A program made the translations under genes and the position numbers. A model generated the notes under the pieces. The model searched no databases and had not been told where the DNA came from. It was given only the letters and a program-made list of their open reading frames with translations. Of a stretch of 64,000 nucleotides of DNA, positions 46,152 through 54,322 are shown in pieces; the stretch's first letter is position 1, and every line of letters begins with the position of its first letter. The stretch lies in the NCBI RefSeq assembly GCF_029167625.1, contig NZ_CP119145.1, positions 4,836,001 to 4,900,000 on the forward strand. The letters run 5' to 3'. The stretch is from Streptomyces sp. AM 4-1-1 (GTDB lineage Bacteria; Actinomycetota; Actinomycetes; Streptomycetales; Streptomycetaceae).

Positions 46152-47198
46152 ATGCCAGGTGCCATCCACGCCGAAGGTCTGGTGAAGACCTTCGGTGACG
46201 TACGGGCGCTGGACGGCGTCGACATCGACGTCCCGGAAGGGACCGTCCTCGGTCTGCTCGGCCCCAACGGCGCGGGCAAGACGACCGCGGTACGGGTGCT
46301 CACCACACTGCTGCGCCCCGACAGCGGCACAGCGGTCGTCGCGGGCATCGACGTGCTGAAGAGTCCCAACGAGGTACGCCGGTCGATCGGGCTCTCCGGG
46401 CAGTTCGCCGCCGTCGACGAATACCTGACCGGTCACGAGAACCTGCGAATGGTCGGACAGCTCTACCAGATGAGCGCCCGCGACGCGAAGAAACGGGCCG
46501 GTGAACTGCTGGAGCGGTTCCATCTCGCCGACGCCGCCGACCGCCCGGCGAAGACCTACTCCGGCGGGATGCGCCGCCGCCTCGACCTGGCGGCGGCGCT
46601 CGTCGTCTCACCGCCCGTGATGTTCATGGACGAGCCGACGACCGGGCTCGACCCGCGCAACCGGCAGGAACTGTGGGAGGTCATCCAGGAACTCGTCGCG
46701 GGCGGTACGACCCTCCTGCTGACCACGCAGTACCTGGAGGAGGCCGACCACCTCGCCCACGACATCTGCGTCATCGACCACGGCAAGGTCATCGCCCGCG
46801 GCACCTCCGACCAGCTCAAGGCCCGCACGGGCGGCGAGCGCGTCGAGGTCGTCGTGCACGAGTCGGCCCAGATCGGCCCGGCCCGCGACGCGCTCGCCCG
46901 CCTCGGCAAGGGCGAGGTCGCCGTCGCCACCCACACCCGCCGGCTGACTGTCCCGGTCAGCGGCGGCGCCAGGCTTCTCGCCGAGGTCATCCGCGATCTC
47001 GACGCCCTCGGGGTCGAGATCGACGACATCGGGCTGCGCCGCCCCACCCTCGACGACGTGTTCATCTCGCTCACCGGCCATGCCGCCGCGCTGGAGGAAG
47101 AGGAGGCCGACACGACCGGCGGCCGAGGTGGCGAAGGCGGCGTGACGGGCGGTCGCTCCGGACGGTCCGGTCGCTCAGGAAAGGAGGCGGCGAAGTGA
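46152..47198 (+). CDS. DrrA-type daunorubicin-resistance-like ABC ATPase
   Basis: 348 aa. Walker A GPNGAGKTT, signature YSGGMRRRLDLAAAL, Walker B VMFMDEPTTGLDPRNR, H-loop LLTTQYLEEAD, and the DrrA C-terminal domain ending RRPTLDDVFISLTG. A glycine/serine/arginine tail of about 30 residues (TGGRGGEGG ... RSGRSG) is an odd extension. Start ATG 46152 with GGGGGA about 8 nt upstream. It overlaps the permease start by 3 bp (GTGA). Confidence 0.93.
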   Translation: MPGAIHAEGLVKTFGDVRALDGVDIDVPEGTVLGLLGPNGAGKTTAVRVLTTLLRPDSGTAVVAGIDVLKSPNEVRRSIGLSGQFAAVDEYLTGHENLRMVGQLYQMSARDAKKRAGELLERFHLADAADRPAKTYSGGMRRRLDLAAALVVSPPVMFMDEPTTGLDPRNRQELWEVIQELVAGGTTLLLTTQYLEEADHLAHDICVIDHGKVIARGTSDQLKARTGGERVEVVVHESAQIGPARDALARLGKGEVAVATHTRRLTVPVSGGARLLAEVIRDLDALGVEIDDIGLRRPTLDDVFISLTGHAAALEEEEADTTGGRGGEGGVTGGRSGRSGRSGKEAAK

Positions 47199-48046
47199 CG
47201 GTCACACCGAACACCTCCCAGCTCGCGGCGCCCAAGCCGCGTGGTGGCATCATCCAGTCGCTCACCGACTCGCTGGTCATCGCCCGGCGCAATCTGATCC
47301 GGATGACCAGGATTCCGGAAATGGTCATTTTCGGACTGATTCAGCCCATCATGTTCGTGGTGCTGTTCAGCTATGTGTTCGGCGGCTCACTCAGCATCGG
47401 CGGCTCGACCAATCCCGCCAAGTACCGCGAGTTCCTGATGGCCGGGATCTTCGCCCAGACCGTCACCTTCGCGACGGCGGGCGCGGGCGCCGGGATCGCC
47501 GACGACATGCACAAGGGCCTCATCGACCGGTTCCGGTCGCTGCCGATGACCCGGGGCGCGGTGCTCACCGGTCGTACGTTCGCCGACCTCGTACAGACCG
47601 CTCTGACCGTCATCGTCCTCGCCGTCGTCGCCCTGCTCGTCGGCTGGCGCATCCACGAGGGCCTGCCCAAGGCGCTCGGCGCGTTCGGGCTGCTGCTGTT
47701 CCTCGGGTACGCGTTCTCCTGGATCGGCGCGCTCATCGGGCTCACCGTGCGCACCCCGGAGGCGGCCACCTCCGGCGGGCTGATCTGGCTGTTCCCGGTG
47801 ACGTTCATCTCGAACGCCTTCGTCGACTCCAGCCAGATGGCGTCCTGGCTCCGGCCCATCGCCGACTGGAACCCGTTCAGCGCCACCGTGCAGGCCTGCC
47901 GCGAACTCTTCGGCAACCCGGGCGTCTCGCAGTCCGACGCCTGGCCGATGCAGCACCCGGTCTGGGCGTCGCTGCTCTGGTCCGCCGTGATCATCGTGGT
48001 CTTCCGGACCCTCGCCGTGCGGAAGTACCGCTCGGCGACCGTCTGA
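47195..48046 (+). CDS. DrrB-type ABC-2 transporter permease
   Basis: 283 aa with six membrane helices (starting about 42, 78, 123, 155, 188 and 255). Hallmarks of the family are RNLIRMTRIPEMVIFGLIQPIMFVVLF at the N-terminus, in consecutive stretches, and EAATSGGLIWLFPVTFISNAFV. Operon with the ATPase through a GTGA overlap. Exports a hydrophobic drug-like compound; substrate unknown. Confidence 0.92.
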   Translation: MTVTPNTSQLAAPKPRGGIIQSLTDSLVIARRNLIRMTRIPEMVIFGLIQPIMFVVLFSYVFGGSLSIGGSTNPAKYREFLMAGIFAQTVTFATAGAGAGIADDMHKGLIDRFRSLPMTRGAVLTGRTFADLVQTALTVIVLAVVALLVGWRIHEGLPKALGAFGLLLFLGYAFSWIGALIGLTVRTPEAATSGGLIWLFPVTFISNAFVDSSQMASWLRPIADWNPFSATVQACRELFGNPGVSQSDAWPMQHPVWASLLWSAVIIVVFRTLAVRKYRSATV

Positions 48047-48061
48047 CCCGCAGACCTGCGG

Positions 48062-48093
48062 AGCCCGGCCGCGTGGGAACGCGGCCGGGCTTC
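48062..48093. terminator. Hairpin between the ABC exporter and greA
   Basis: GCCCGGCCGCG (48063-48073) and CGCGGCCGGGC (48080-48090) with a 6-nt loop, followed by TTC. It can terminate both convergent operons. Confidence 0.82.
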
Positions 48094-48116
48094 CGGTGTC
48101 CGGGGGTGTCGGCGGC

Positions 48117-48614
48117 TCAGCCCTTGTAGGGCTTCGCCGCGAGGATCTTCACCGAGGCCGTCTTGCCGTTCGGCAGTTCGTACGCGGCGACTTCACCGAC
48201 CTTCTTGCCGTGCACGCCGATGCCGAGCGGCGACTGCGGGGAGTACGTCTCCACATCCGCGCTGGCGTATTCGCGCGAGGCCATCAGGAACGTCATGGTG
48301 TCGTCGTCATCGCCGTCGAAGGCGATCGTCACGACCATGCCGGGCTCGACCACACCGTCGTCGGCGGGCGCCTCGCCCACCTTCGCGGTGTCCAGGAGCT
48401 GGGTCAGCTGGCGCACACGGAGCTCCTGCTTGCCCTGCTCCTCCTTGGCGGCGTGGTACCCGCCGTTCTCACGCAGGTCGCCCTCCTCACGGGCCGCCTC
48501 GATCTTCTTGGCGATCTCCGTGCGCGCGGGACCAGACAGGTACTCCAACTCAGCCTTGAGCTGGTTGTACGCCTCCTGCGTGAGCCAGGTAACGTTTTCG
48601 CTTGTCTGGGTCAC
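48117..48614 (-). CDS. greA: Transcription elongation factor GreA
   Basis: 165 aa. N-terminal coiled coil with tip residues in EEGDLRENGGYHAAKEEQ (acidic tip Asp-Glu conserved) and C-terminal FKBP-like domain (SPLGIGVHGKKVGEV). It rescues backtracked RNA polymerase by stimulating transcript cleavage. GTG 48614 has GAGGAG 6 nt upstream. Confidence 0.95.
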   Translation of the reverse strand: MTQTSENVTWLTQEAYNQLKAELEYLSGPARTEIAKKIEAAREEGDLRENGGYHAAKEEQGKQELRVRQLTQLLDTAKVGEAPADDGVVEPGMVVTIAFDGDDDDTMTFLMASREYASADVETYSPQSPLGIGVHGKKVGEVAAYELPNGKTASVKILAAKPYKG

Positions 48615-48797
48615 AGGTGCTCCTCGTCGGTACTGGGAATACAAAGCATCGCCCTACCCAGAAGCATGTGCTGCCACGGGTGGGCGAAACCACGAGCCTA
48701 ACAATTCCGCAGGAAAAGGGGGAGAAGGTAAACCGCCGGGACCGCAGAAGCCCAGCTCAGAGGAGGATAAACGCAGGTCGCGCCCCGTGCGCCCCCG

Positions 48798-49214
48798 TCA
48801 ACGCGACGCACCGTCGTCAGCCGTACAGCCCACCAGCTCCACGCTCGTCGCCCGCGACGTCGTCCGCAACCGGAGCACCCGGTCGATGCGGTCCGAACGG
48901 TCGTCGAAGCGGAAGTCCTTACGGGCGACCTCGGTGCCGTCCTCGCCCAGGGACCGGAGCGTGCAGTAGCCGCCGGCGTCCTCGTCCTTGCGCACCTCCA
49001 GGTGCACATCGGCCCGCTCGTCGGAGACCACCTTGAACTTGATGATCTCGCCACTGAGGCCCTGACCGGCCACGTAGTCGTAACCGATCCAGCCGACGAC
49101 CCCGAGCAGGACCACTCCGAGCACCGAACCGACGATCTTCAGCCTGCGGTCCGCGCGCTGATCCGCGGAGCGGCCGTAACGGCCATCGGGGAGCGCTTCG
49201 CGTACCGCCGTCAT
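48798..49214 (-). CDS. DUF4307 family membrane protein
   Basis: 138 aa. One N-terminal membrane helix (IVGSVLGVVLLGVVGWIGYDYVA) and an extracytoplasmic beta domain with IIKFKVVSDERADVHLEVRKD and two cysteines (YCTLRS, ELVGCTA). DUF4307 proteins occur between greA and mca in Streptomyces and Mycobacterium relatives. Function unknown; the gene context hints at mycothiol or envelope stress. Divergent from mca. Confidence 0.85.
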   Translation of the reverse strand: MTAVREALPDGRYGRSADQRADRRLKIVGSVLGVVLLGVVGWIGYDYVAGQGLSGEIIKFKVVSDERADVHLEVRKDEDAGGYCTLRSLGEDGTEVARKDFRFDDRSDRIDRVLRLRTTSRATSVELVGCTADDGASR

Positions 49215-49332
49215 GTTCGTCCCTCCCGGACCGGGGATCGAGGAATTTTCCGCCCCCCGGTTCGGTCACTATAGAAGTCTCCCTCCTACTGCCCGTCCAC
49301 CACCCCGCAACGAATTCACTGAGGATCGAGTC

Positions 49333-50214
49333 TTGACTGAGCAGCTTCGACTGATGGCCGTTCACGCCCACCCCGACGACGAGTCGAGCAAGGGCGCGGC
49401 CACCATGGCCAAGTACGTGTCCGAGGGGGTGGACGTGCTCGTCGTGACCTGCACGGGAGGCGAGCGCGGCTCCATCCTCAACCCGAAGCTCCTGGGTGAC
49501 GCGTACATCGAGAAGAACATCCACGAAGTACGCCGCAAGGAGATGGACGAGGCCCGGGAGATCCTGGGCGTCAAGCAGGAATGGCTCGGCTTCGTCGACT
49601 CCGGGCTGCCCGAGGGCGACCCGCTGCCGCCGCTGCCGGAGGGCTGCTTCGCGCTGGAGGACGACGAGACGGCGGCGGGCCGGCTCGTGGCGCAGATCCG
49701 CGCGTTCCGGCCGCAGGTCATCACCACGTACGACGAGAACGGCGGGTACCCGCACCCCGACCACATCAAGACCCACACCATCTCGATGATCGCCTTCGAG
49801 GCCGCGGCGGACACCGAGAGATTCCCCGAGGCGGAGTTCGGGCCCGCCTGGCAGCCGCAGAAGCTGTACTACAACCAGGGCTTCAACCGGCCCCGCACGG
49901 TCGCCCTCCACGAGGCCCTGCTCGCCCGCGGACTCGAATCCCCGTACGGCGACTGGCTGAAGCGGTGGAAGGAGTTCGAGCGCGCCGAACGCACGCTGAC
50001 CACCCACGTCCCGTGCGCGGACTTCTTCGAGATCCGGGACAAGGCGCTGATGGCGCACGCCACCCAGATCGACCCGGACGGCGGCTGGTTCCGCGTTCCG
50101 ATGGACGTCCAGCGGGAGGTCTGGCCGACCGAGGAGTACGAGCTGGCGAAGTCCCTCGTCGATACGTCCCTCCCCGAGAGCGACCTCTTCGCGGGCATCC
50201 GCGACAATGCCTGA
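49333..50214 (+). CDS. mca: Mycothiol S-conjugate amidase
   Basis: 293 aa. Zinc-binding motifs HAHPDDESS (residues 11-19) and YPHPDHIKTH are intact: the MshB/Mca LmbE-like fold. It cleaves mycothiol conjugates of electrophiles into a mercapturate and GlcN-inositol. The start is TTG 49333, with GAGGA 7 nt upstream; there is no in-frame ATG or GTG nearby, and the family N-terminus begins TEQLRLMAVHAHPDD. Mycothiol enzymes mark the organism as an actinobacterium. Confidence 0.96.
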   Translation: MTEQLRLMAVHAHPDDESSKGAATMAKYVSEGVDVLVVTCTGGERGSILNPKLLGDAYIEKNIHEVRRKEMDEAREILGVKQEWLGFVDSGLPEGDPLPPLPEGCFALEDDETAAGRLVAQIRAFRPQVITTYDENGGYPHPDHIKTHTISMIAFEAAADTERFPEAEFGPAWQPQKLYYNQGFNRPRTVALHEALLARGLESPYGDWLKRWKEFERAERTLTTHVPCADFFEIRDKALMAHATQIDPDGGWFRVPMDVQREVWPTEEYELAKSLVDTSLPESDLFAGIRDNA

Positions 50215-50473
50215 TATGTACGCGACTCAGGCACTGACGCACCTCGTCCCTCTCGCTGAAGAGCTCGACAAGAACAAGGTCACTCCCGGCGTCCTCGGCT
50301 TCCTCGTCTTCGCGGTGCTCGCCGCCGGTACGTGGATGCTGATGAAGTCGATGAACCGGCACATGGGAAAGATCGACTTCGTCGAGGCCCCGGAGGCGGG
50401 GGCGGGCGGGGTGCCCTCGGCCGCTCCTGCCGCCTCTGGTTCCGGGGATGACTCGAAGGGGCGCGGGGAGTAA
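50207..50473 (+). CDS. Small membrane protein downstream of mca
   Basis: 88 aa. One membrane helix (VLGFLVFAVLAAGTWMLM) followed by NRHMGKIDF and a disordered, glycine/alanine-rich tail. Its ATG 50207 overlaps the mca stop (alternative ATG 50216, 1 bp after it), so it is translationally coupled to mca. Conserved in this position in Streptomyces by my recollection. Function unknown. Confidence 0.85.
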   Translation: MPDMYATQALTHLVPLAEELDKNKVTPGVLGFLVFAVLAAGTWMLMKSMNRHMGKIDFVEAPEAGAGGVPSAAPAASGSGDDSKGRGE

Positions 50474-51280
50474 GTAAGGGGGAGGTAAGTAGGGCGAAGG
50501 AGCAGGGCGCGGGGGGTACGGGGCCGGGCGGGTGCCGTGGTGTACGTGCGGGTCTGCGTGGTGCCGTGGTGTACGTGCGGGTCTGCGTGGTGCCGTGGTG
50601 TACGTGCGGGTCTGCGTGGTGCCGTGGTGTACGTGCGGGTCTGCGTGGTGCCGTGGTGTACGTGCGGGTCTGCGTGGTGCCGTGGTGTACGTGCGGGTCT
50701 GCGTGGTGCCGTGGTGTACGTGCGGGTCTGCGTGGTGCCGTGGTGTACGTGCGGGTCTGCGTGGTGCCGTGGTGTACGTGCGGGTCTGCGTGGTGCCGTG
50801 GTGTACGTGCGGGTCTGCGTGGTGTACGTGCGGGTTTGGGCGGGTGCTGTGGTGCAACGCGGGGTTCTGGGCGGGTGCCTGCCGTGCGGTGGCGGGGTTC
50901 CTTCCGCCGGGGTGCGCAGCGGCCGTCTGTGGGTGGGGTGGGGCCCCTCCGGAGCGTCTCCTCGGGCCGGGCGCGGCACCCGGGTCCGCAAGGGGGACCG
51001 GGTCGTACGCCCGACCCTGCGGGGACGCTCCTGCACGGCCCCACCCCGGGCGGTGGGGCGGCCGCGGGCCGGTGGGTGTCACCACCGGGCGCGGGGGTGG
51101 CTCGCAGTGCGGGTGGGCGATGTGCCGGGCAGGCTGCGGGTGGCTTCCTACCGGAGTGGGGCTGATGCCACGGCCGTGAAGGCCGCGAGTCGTAAGCAGG
51201 CTTTCCGGCTCTCGTGCCGATCGGATCACCAGGGCGCGGTGGTCGTGCCATGCTCGGTGAACCGACAGAGGGGGATATCT
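50474..51280. other. Repeat-bearing intergenic region before the STAND gene pair
   Basis: 807 bp. It contains ten exact 29-bp tandem repeats (listed separately) followed by about 440 bp of low-complexity GC-rich sequence with no supportable gene. The end (51265-51280) carries the GAGGGGG ribosome-binding site of the next gene. The open frames on both strands are by-products of a stop-free repeat. Confidence 0.7.
50533..50822. repeat. 29-bp tandem repeat, ten exact copies
   Basis: Ten head-to-tail identical copies start at 50533 and every 29 bp to 50794. Each unit begins TGCCGTGGTGTACGTGCGG and ends TCTGCGTGG. A degenerate partial copy (TGTACGTGCGGGTTTGGG) follows to about 50843. There are no spacers between units. 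Complete identity implies recent expansion or active homogenisation. Confidence 0.95.
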
Positions 51281-51679
51281 GTGGACGCCTTGACCGTCGC
51301 CAACGACGTGGTGCCGTACGTCACTGCCGCCGTCACCGCCTACGGGAGCGCCGTGGTCACCCGGACCACTGATGCGGCCGCGGACGCGACGGCGTCCCTG
51401 GGCCGGCGCATCGTGCAGCGGTTGTGGAGCCGGGAGGAGCACCGGGGCGGGCTGCGACAGGCCATCGACGAGGTCGCCGAGGACCCGCAGGACGACGACG
51501 CCCAGGCGGCCCTGCGCGTCCAGGTGCGCCGCATTCTGCGGCAGGACGCCGAGCTGACCGCGGAGCTGGCCCGGCTCCTGCCCGCCCGCTCCTTCACCGC
51601 CTCCGGCGACGGCGCCGTCGCGGTGGAGACGAACCACGGTGTCATCAGCACCGGCGACGGCGCCACCATCCAGCGGTGA
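51281..51679 (+). CDS. Small helical partner of STAND ATPase with C-terminal beta-rich motif
   Basis: 132 aa from GTG 51281, with GAGGGGG about 7 nt upstream. N-terminal hydrophobic-helical part (residues 1-30, VVPYVTAAVTAYGSAVV), then charged helices (EEHRGGLRQAIDEVAED and ALRVQVRRILRQDAEL). The C-terminal motif at 107-132 reads ASGDGAVAV, TNHGVISTGDGATIQR. An almost identical motif opens the next protein. The stop overlaps the next start (GTGA), so translation is coupled. Resembles adaptor or effector-associated modules of actinobacterial STAND conflict systems (inference). The frame is also open upstream through the repeats, but there is no reason to start there. Confidence 0.78.
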   Translation: MDALTVANDVVPYVTAAVTAYGSAVVTRTTDAAADATASLGRRIVQRLWSREEHRGGLRQAIDEVAEDPQDDDAQAALRVQVRRILRQDAELTAELARLLPARSFTASGDGAVAVETNHGVISTGDGATIQR

Positions 51680-53673
51680 ACGAGCGGCCGTGTGTCGAGG
51701 CATCCGGCGAGCAGGCGGTGGCCGTCGGCACCAACAGCGGCATCATCTCCACCGGCGGCCACGCCACGATCGACGCCCGCACCGTCCATCTGCCGGCCGC
51801 AGCCGTACGGCAGCCCGCCGAGGTGCCGGCCCCCCGGGGGACCACCAACCTGCCCGCCCCGCCCAACCCCGACTTCGTCGACCGCGTCGAACCGCTGGCC
51901 CGCCTGGAGGCGGCACTGGACGAAGCCGGTCCGGCGGTGCCGCCGATCGTGTACGGCTTGGGCGGAACGGGCAAGAGCGCCTTGGCCCTGCAACTCGCCC
52001 ATCGGCATCGCCACCGGCTCAACCCGGTGTGGTGGCTCAGCGCGGATTCCGCCTCGGGTCTCGCCCACGGGCTCGCCGACCTCGCCGCCCGGCTCGCCCC
52101 CTACCAGCACCTGGCCGCCGCGACCAGCACCGAGCGCGCCGAGTGGGCCCTGAGTTGGCTGCGGGCCCACCGGGACTGGCTCCTGGTGCTGGACGACGCC
52201 GCGTCCCCGCACGACCTGGCCCCCGTACTGGGTCTGACCACGGGACGGTGCGTCATCACCAGCCGGCGGGCCACCGGATGGCGCCGCCTGGCCCAGCCCC
52301 TCCCGCTGGACCCCCTGCCCTCCGATGCCGCGGTGGAGCTGCTCATGCGCCTCGTCGAGCCGGACGGACCGGACGACGAGCAGGTCCTGGCCGACCTCGC
52401 CGACGAGCTGGGGCACCTGCCCCTCGCCCTGGAGCAGGCCGCCGCCTACATCGAGGCCACCGCCATCAGCCCGGCCGCCTACCTCGACCGCCTCCGTCGT
52501 CACCCGGGCCGCATGTTCGCCGCCACGGCGGGCGGTCAGGAGGCCGACGACCAGCGCACCGTCGCCCGGGTCTGGCACCTGTCCCTCCGGGCGATCACCG
52601 CCCAGCAGCCCCTGGCCGGAGACCTGCTACGACTGTTCGCCTGGTTCGCTCCCGCCCCGCTGCCGCGCGACGTCCTCGAAGACCTGTCCGAAAACCTGGG
52701 GGAGGACTCGTACGCCGTCGACGAGGCCCTGGCCCTCCTCCACGGCTACAGCATGATCACCCTGACCCGGCGGACCGTGACCGTCCACCGCCTGGTCCAA
52801 GCCGTCGCCCGCGTCCCCGACCCCGCCGACCCCCACCGCACCGTCCAGGCCATCACCACCGCCCGCGAACGAGCCGCCCTGCTGCTGGAACAGGTACTGC
52901 CGGAGAACCCGCTGTTCAACGTCCCCGGCTGGCCCCGATGGCGCCTGCTCCTGCCGCACCTGCTGGCCCTGACCGACCGGACCCCGGCGGAGGAGGCGGA
53001 CCCGCACACCGCCGGTCTGCTCGTGGCCGCCTCCGGATACCTCCAGGGCGACGGCCACACCGGCACCGCCATCACCTGCGCCCGGCGCGCGGTGGAGATC
53101 CGCACCCGGCTTCAGGGCTCCGACCACCCGGCCACACTCGCCGCGCGCAGCTTCCTCGCCAGCGCCCACCGGGCCGCCGGGGACCTGGACACCGCCACCC
53201 CTCTGCACCAGCGGAACCTGGCCGACCACGAGCGTGTCCACGGCCCGGACCACCCCGACACCCTCGTCTCCCGCGCCAACCTCGCCCACCTCTACGCCCT
53301 GCGGGGCGAGCCGGCGCGAGCGCGGGATCTGCACCAGCAGAACCTGACGGACATGCGGCGCCTCCACGGCCCCGACCACCCGCACACCCTCAACGCCCGC
53401 GCCAACCTGGCGAGCGCCTACCGCGACATGGGCGACCTGGACACGGCCATCGACCTCCACCGTCAGGCCGTCACCGACTACGAACGGGTCCACGGGCCGG
53501 ACCACTCCGAGACCGCCACCGCCCGCAGCAACCTCGCCTACGCCCACAAGCTGGCCGGTGACATGGATGCGGCCGGCACCCTCTTCGCGAGGGTGCTGGC
53601 CGACCGGGAACGCCTCTACGGCCCCGACCACCCCCTCACCGAACTCGCCCGCCAGTTCCTTGAGGACTGCTGA
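51676..53673 (+). CDS. STAND (NB-ARC-like) ATPase with C-terminal kinesin-light-chain TPRs
   Basis: 665 aa. Residues 7-35 carry the beta-rich motif ASGEQAVAV, TNSGIISTGGHATI also found in the partner. Then NB-ARC: Walker A GLGGTGKS (94-101), Walker B LLVLDD (169-174), sensor VITSR (192-196), GLPL-type GHLPLALE (246-253) and a winged helix with VHRLVQ (370-375) in place of MHD. From about residue 445 there are five 42-residue TPRs, each with a GPDHPxT loop. Such proteins oligomerise when the TPRs sense a ligand; here defence or signalling is inferred. No fused toxin domain is visible, so the partner may be the effector. Confidence 0.88.
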   Translation: MNERPCVEASGEQAVAVGTNSGIISTGGHATIDARTVHLPAAAVRQPAEVPAPRGTTNLPAPPNPDFVDRVEPLARLEAALDEAGPAVPPIVYGLGGTGKSALALQLAHRHRHRLNPVWWLSADSASGLAHGLADLAARLAPYQHLAAATSTERAEWALSWLRAHRDWLLVLDDAASPHDLAPVLGLTTGRCVITSRRATGWRRLAQPLPLDPLPSDAAVELLMRLVEPDGPDDEQVLADLADELGHLPLALEQAAAYIEATAISPAAYLDRLRRHPGRMFAATAGGQEADDQRTVARVWHLSLRAITAQQPLAGDLLRLFAWFAPAPLPRDVLEDLSENLGEDSYAVDEALALLHGYSMITLTRRTVTVHRLVQAVARVPDPADPHRTVQAITTARERAALLLEQVLPENPLFNVPGWPRWRLLLPHLLALTDRTPAEEADPHTAGLLVAASGYLQGDGHTGTAITCARRAVEIRTRLQGSDHPATLAARSFLASAHRAAGDLDTATPLHQRNLADHERVHGPDHPDTLVSRANLAHLYALRGEPARARDLHQQNLTDMRRLHGPDHPHTLNARANLASAYRDMGDLDTAIDLHRQAVTDYERVHGPDHSETATARSNLAYAHKLAGDMDAAGTLFARVLADRERLYGPDHPLTELARQFLEDC

Positions 53674-53677
53674 CGGA

Positions 53678-54200
53678 TCAGCCGGTGAGTCCGGTGGTGA
53701 CGGAGGTGAACTCCCGGGTGGTCCGTCCCGGTTGACGGGCCGGAAGGAGAGCCGGCGGATGTGGTGGGAGTCGGCCCAGCCGCGGATCTGGGTCCAGATC
53801 TGGGGAGTGGTGACCTCGTCGGCGTCGCTGCTGTTGTTCATGCCGGAGATGCCGACGTGAGCGTAGGCCTCCGCGTCGGTCCAGCCGAAGAGGGAGGTGA
53901 GCTTGTTCTTCAGGTCCTCGCGGGGCCGTCCAGGCTGACGTCAACGGCGTTGTACGTGCCCTGGCTGTACCGGCCGTGCAGATGGATCTCGGCGGTGCTC
54001 CGGGACGCGCCGGTGATGAAGGAGAGAGTCAGCTGTTTCCAACCGGAGGCTGAGGGCGTCCAGGCGAACGTGCCACCGTTCACGCCGAGATGCACGTAGT
54101 TCCCGCGCATCCATGCGGACGGGGTAAGGCGGTGTCCGGCCCGACGGAGACCGTCTGCGCGGTGTGGTCAATGCGCTGATGCTGTCGGGTGCGGCGGCGC
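53678..54200 (-). pseudogene. Eroded GH18 chitinase (carbohydrate-binding part plus C-terminal tail)
   Basis: Minus-strand fragments in different frames. Near 54160-54110: TVSVGPDTA, then SAWMRGNYVHLGVNGG, WTPSASGWKQLTLSF and YNAVDVSLDGPA (carbohydrate-binding module of Streptomyces chitinases), with frame changes. After a jump at about 53925: KLTSLFGWTDAEAYAHVGISGMN, EVTTPQIWTQIRGWA, RRLSFRPVNRD (C-terminal part of a GH18 domain) and, in another frame, EFTSVTTGLTG then stop at 53678. The catalytic DxxDxDxE centre is missing. Its stop lies 4 bp from the STAND gene stop. Confidence 0.75.
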
Positions 54201-54322
54201 TCACGCAGGCGAGAACGCGGTGTCGGGTTCTCGCGGTGATCTCCCGGTGCGGAGTCGGAAAACCGGTGTGCCGGGGGAGGCCGGGGCCCGCCCCGAGTGG
54301 GCGGGCGCCGGCCCGGTCGTGA

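Noticed and set aside
50533..50822. CRISPR array
   Set aside because: The 29-bp unit has a CRISPR-like length, but the copies are directly joined with no spacers and no cas genes are near.
50537..51679. Long Cys/Val-rich repeat protein fused to the STAND partner
   Set aside because: The frame is open only because the repeat lacks stops. All three plus frames are open, there is no ribosome-binding site at the start, and a good start with GAGGGGG exists at 51281.
49883..51703. 606-aa minus-strand protein with His/Thr/Arg repeats
   Set aside because: It is the antisense of mca and of the tandem repeats. It has no start signal and no domain.
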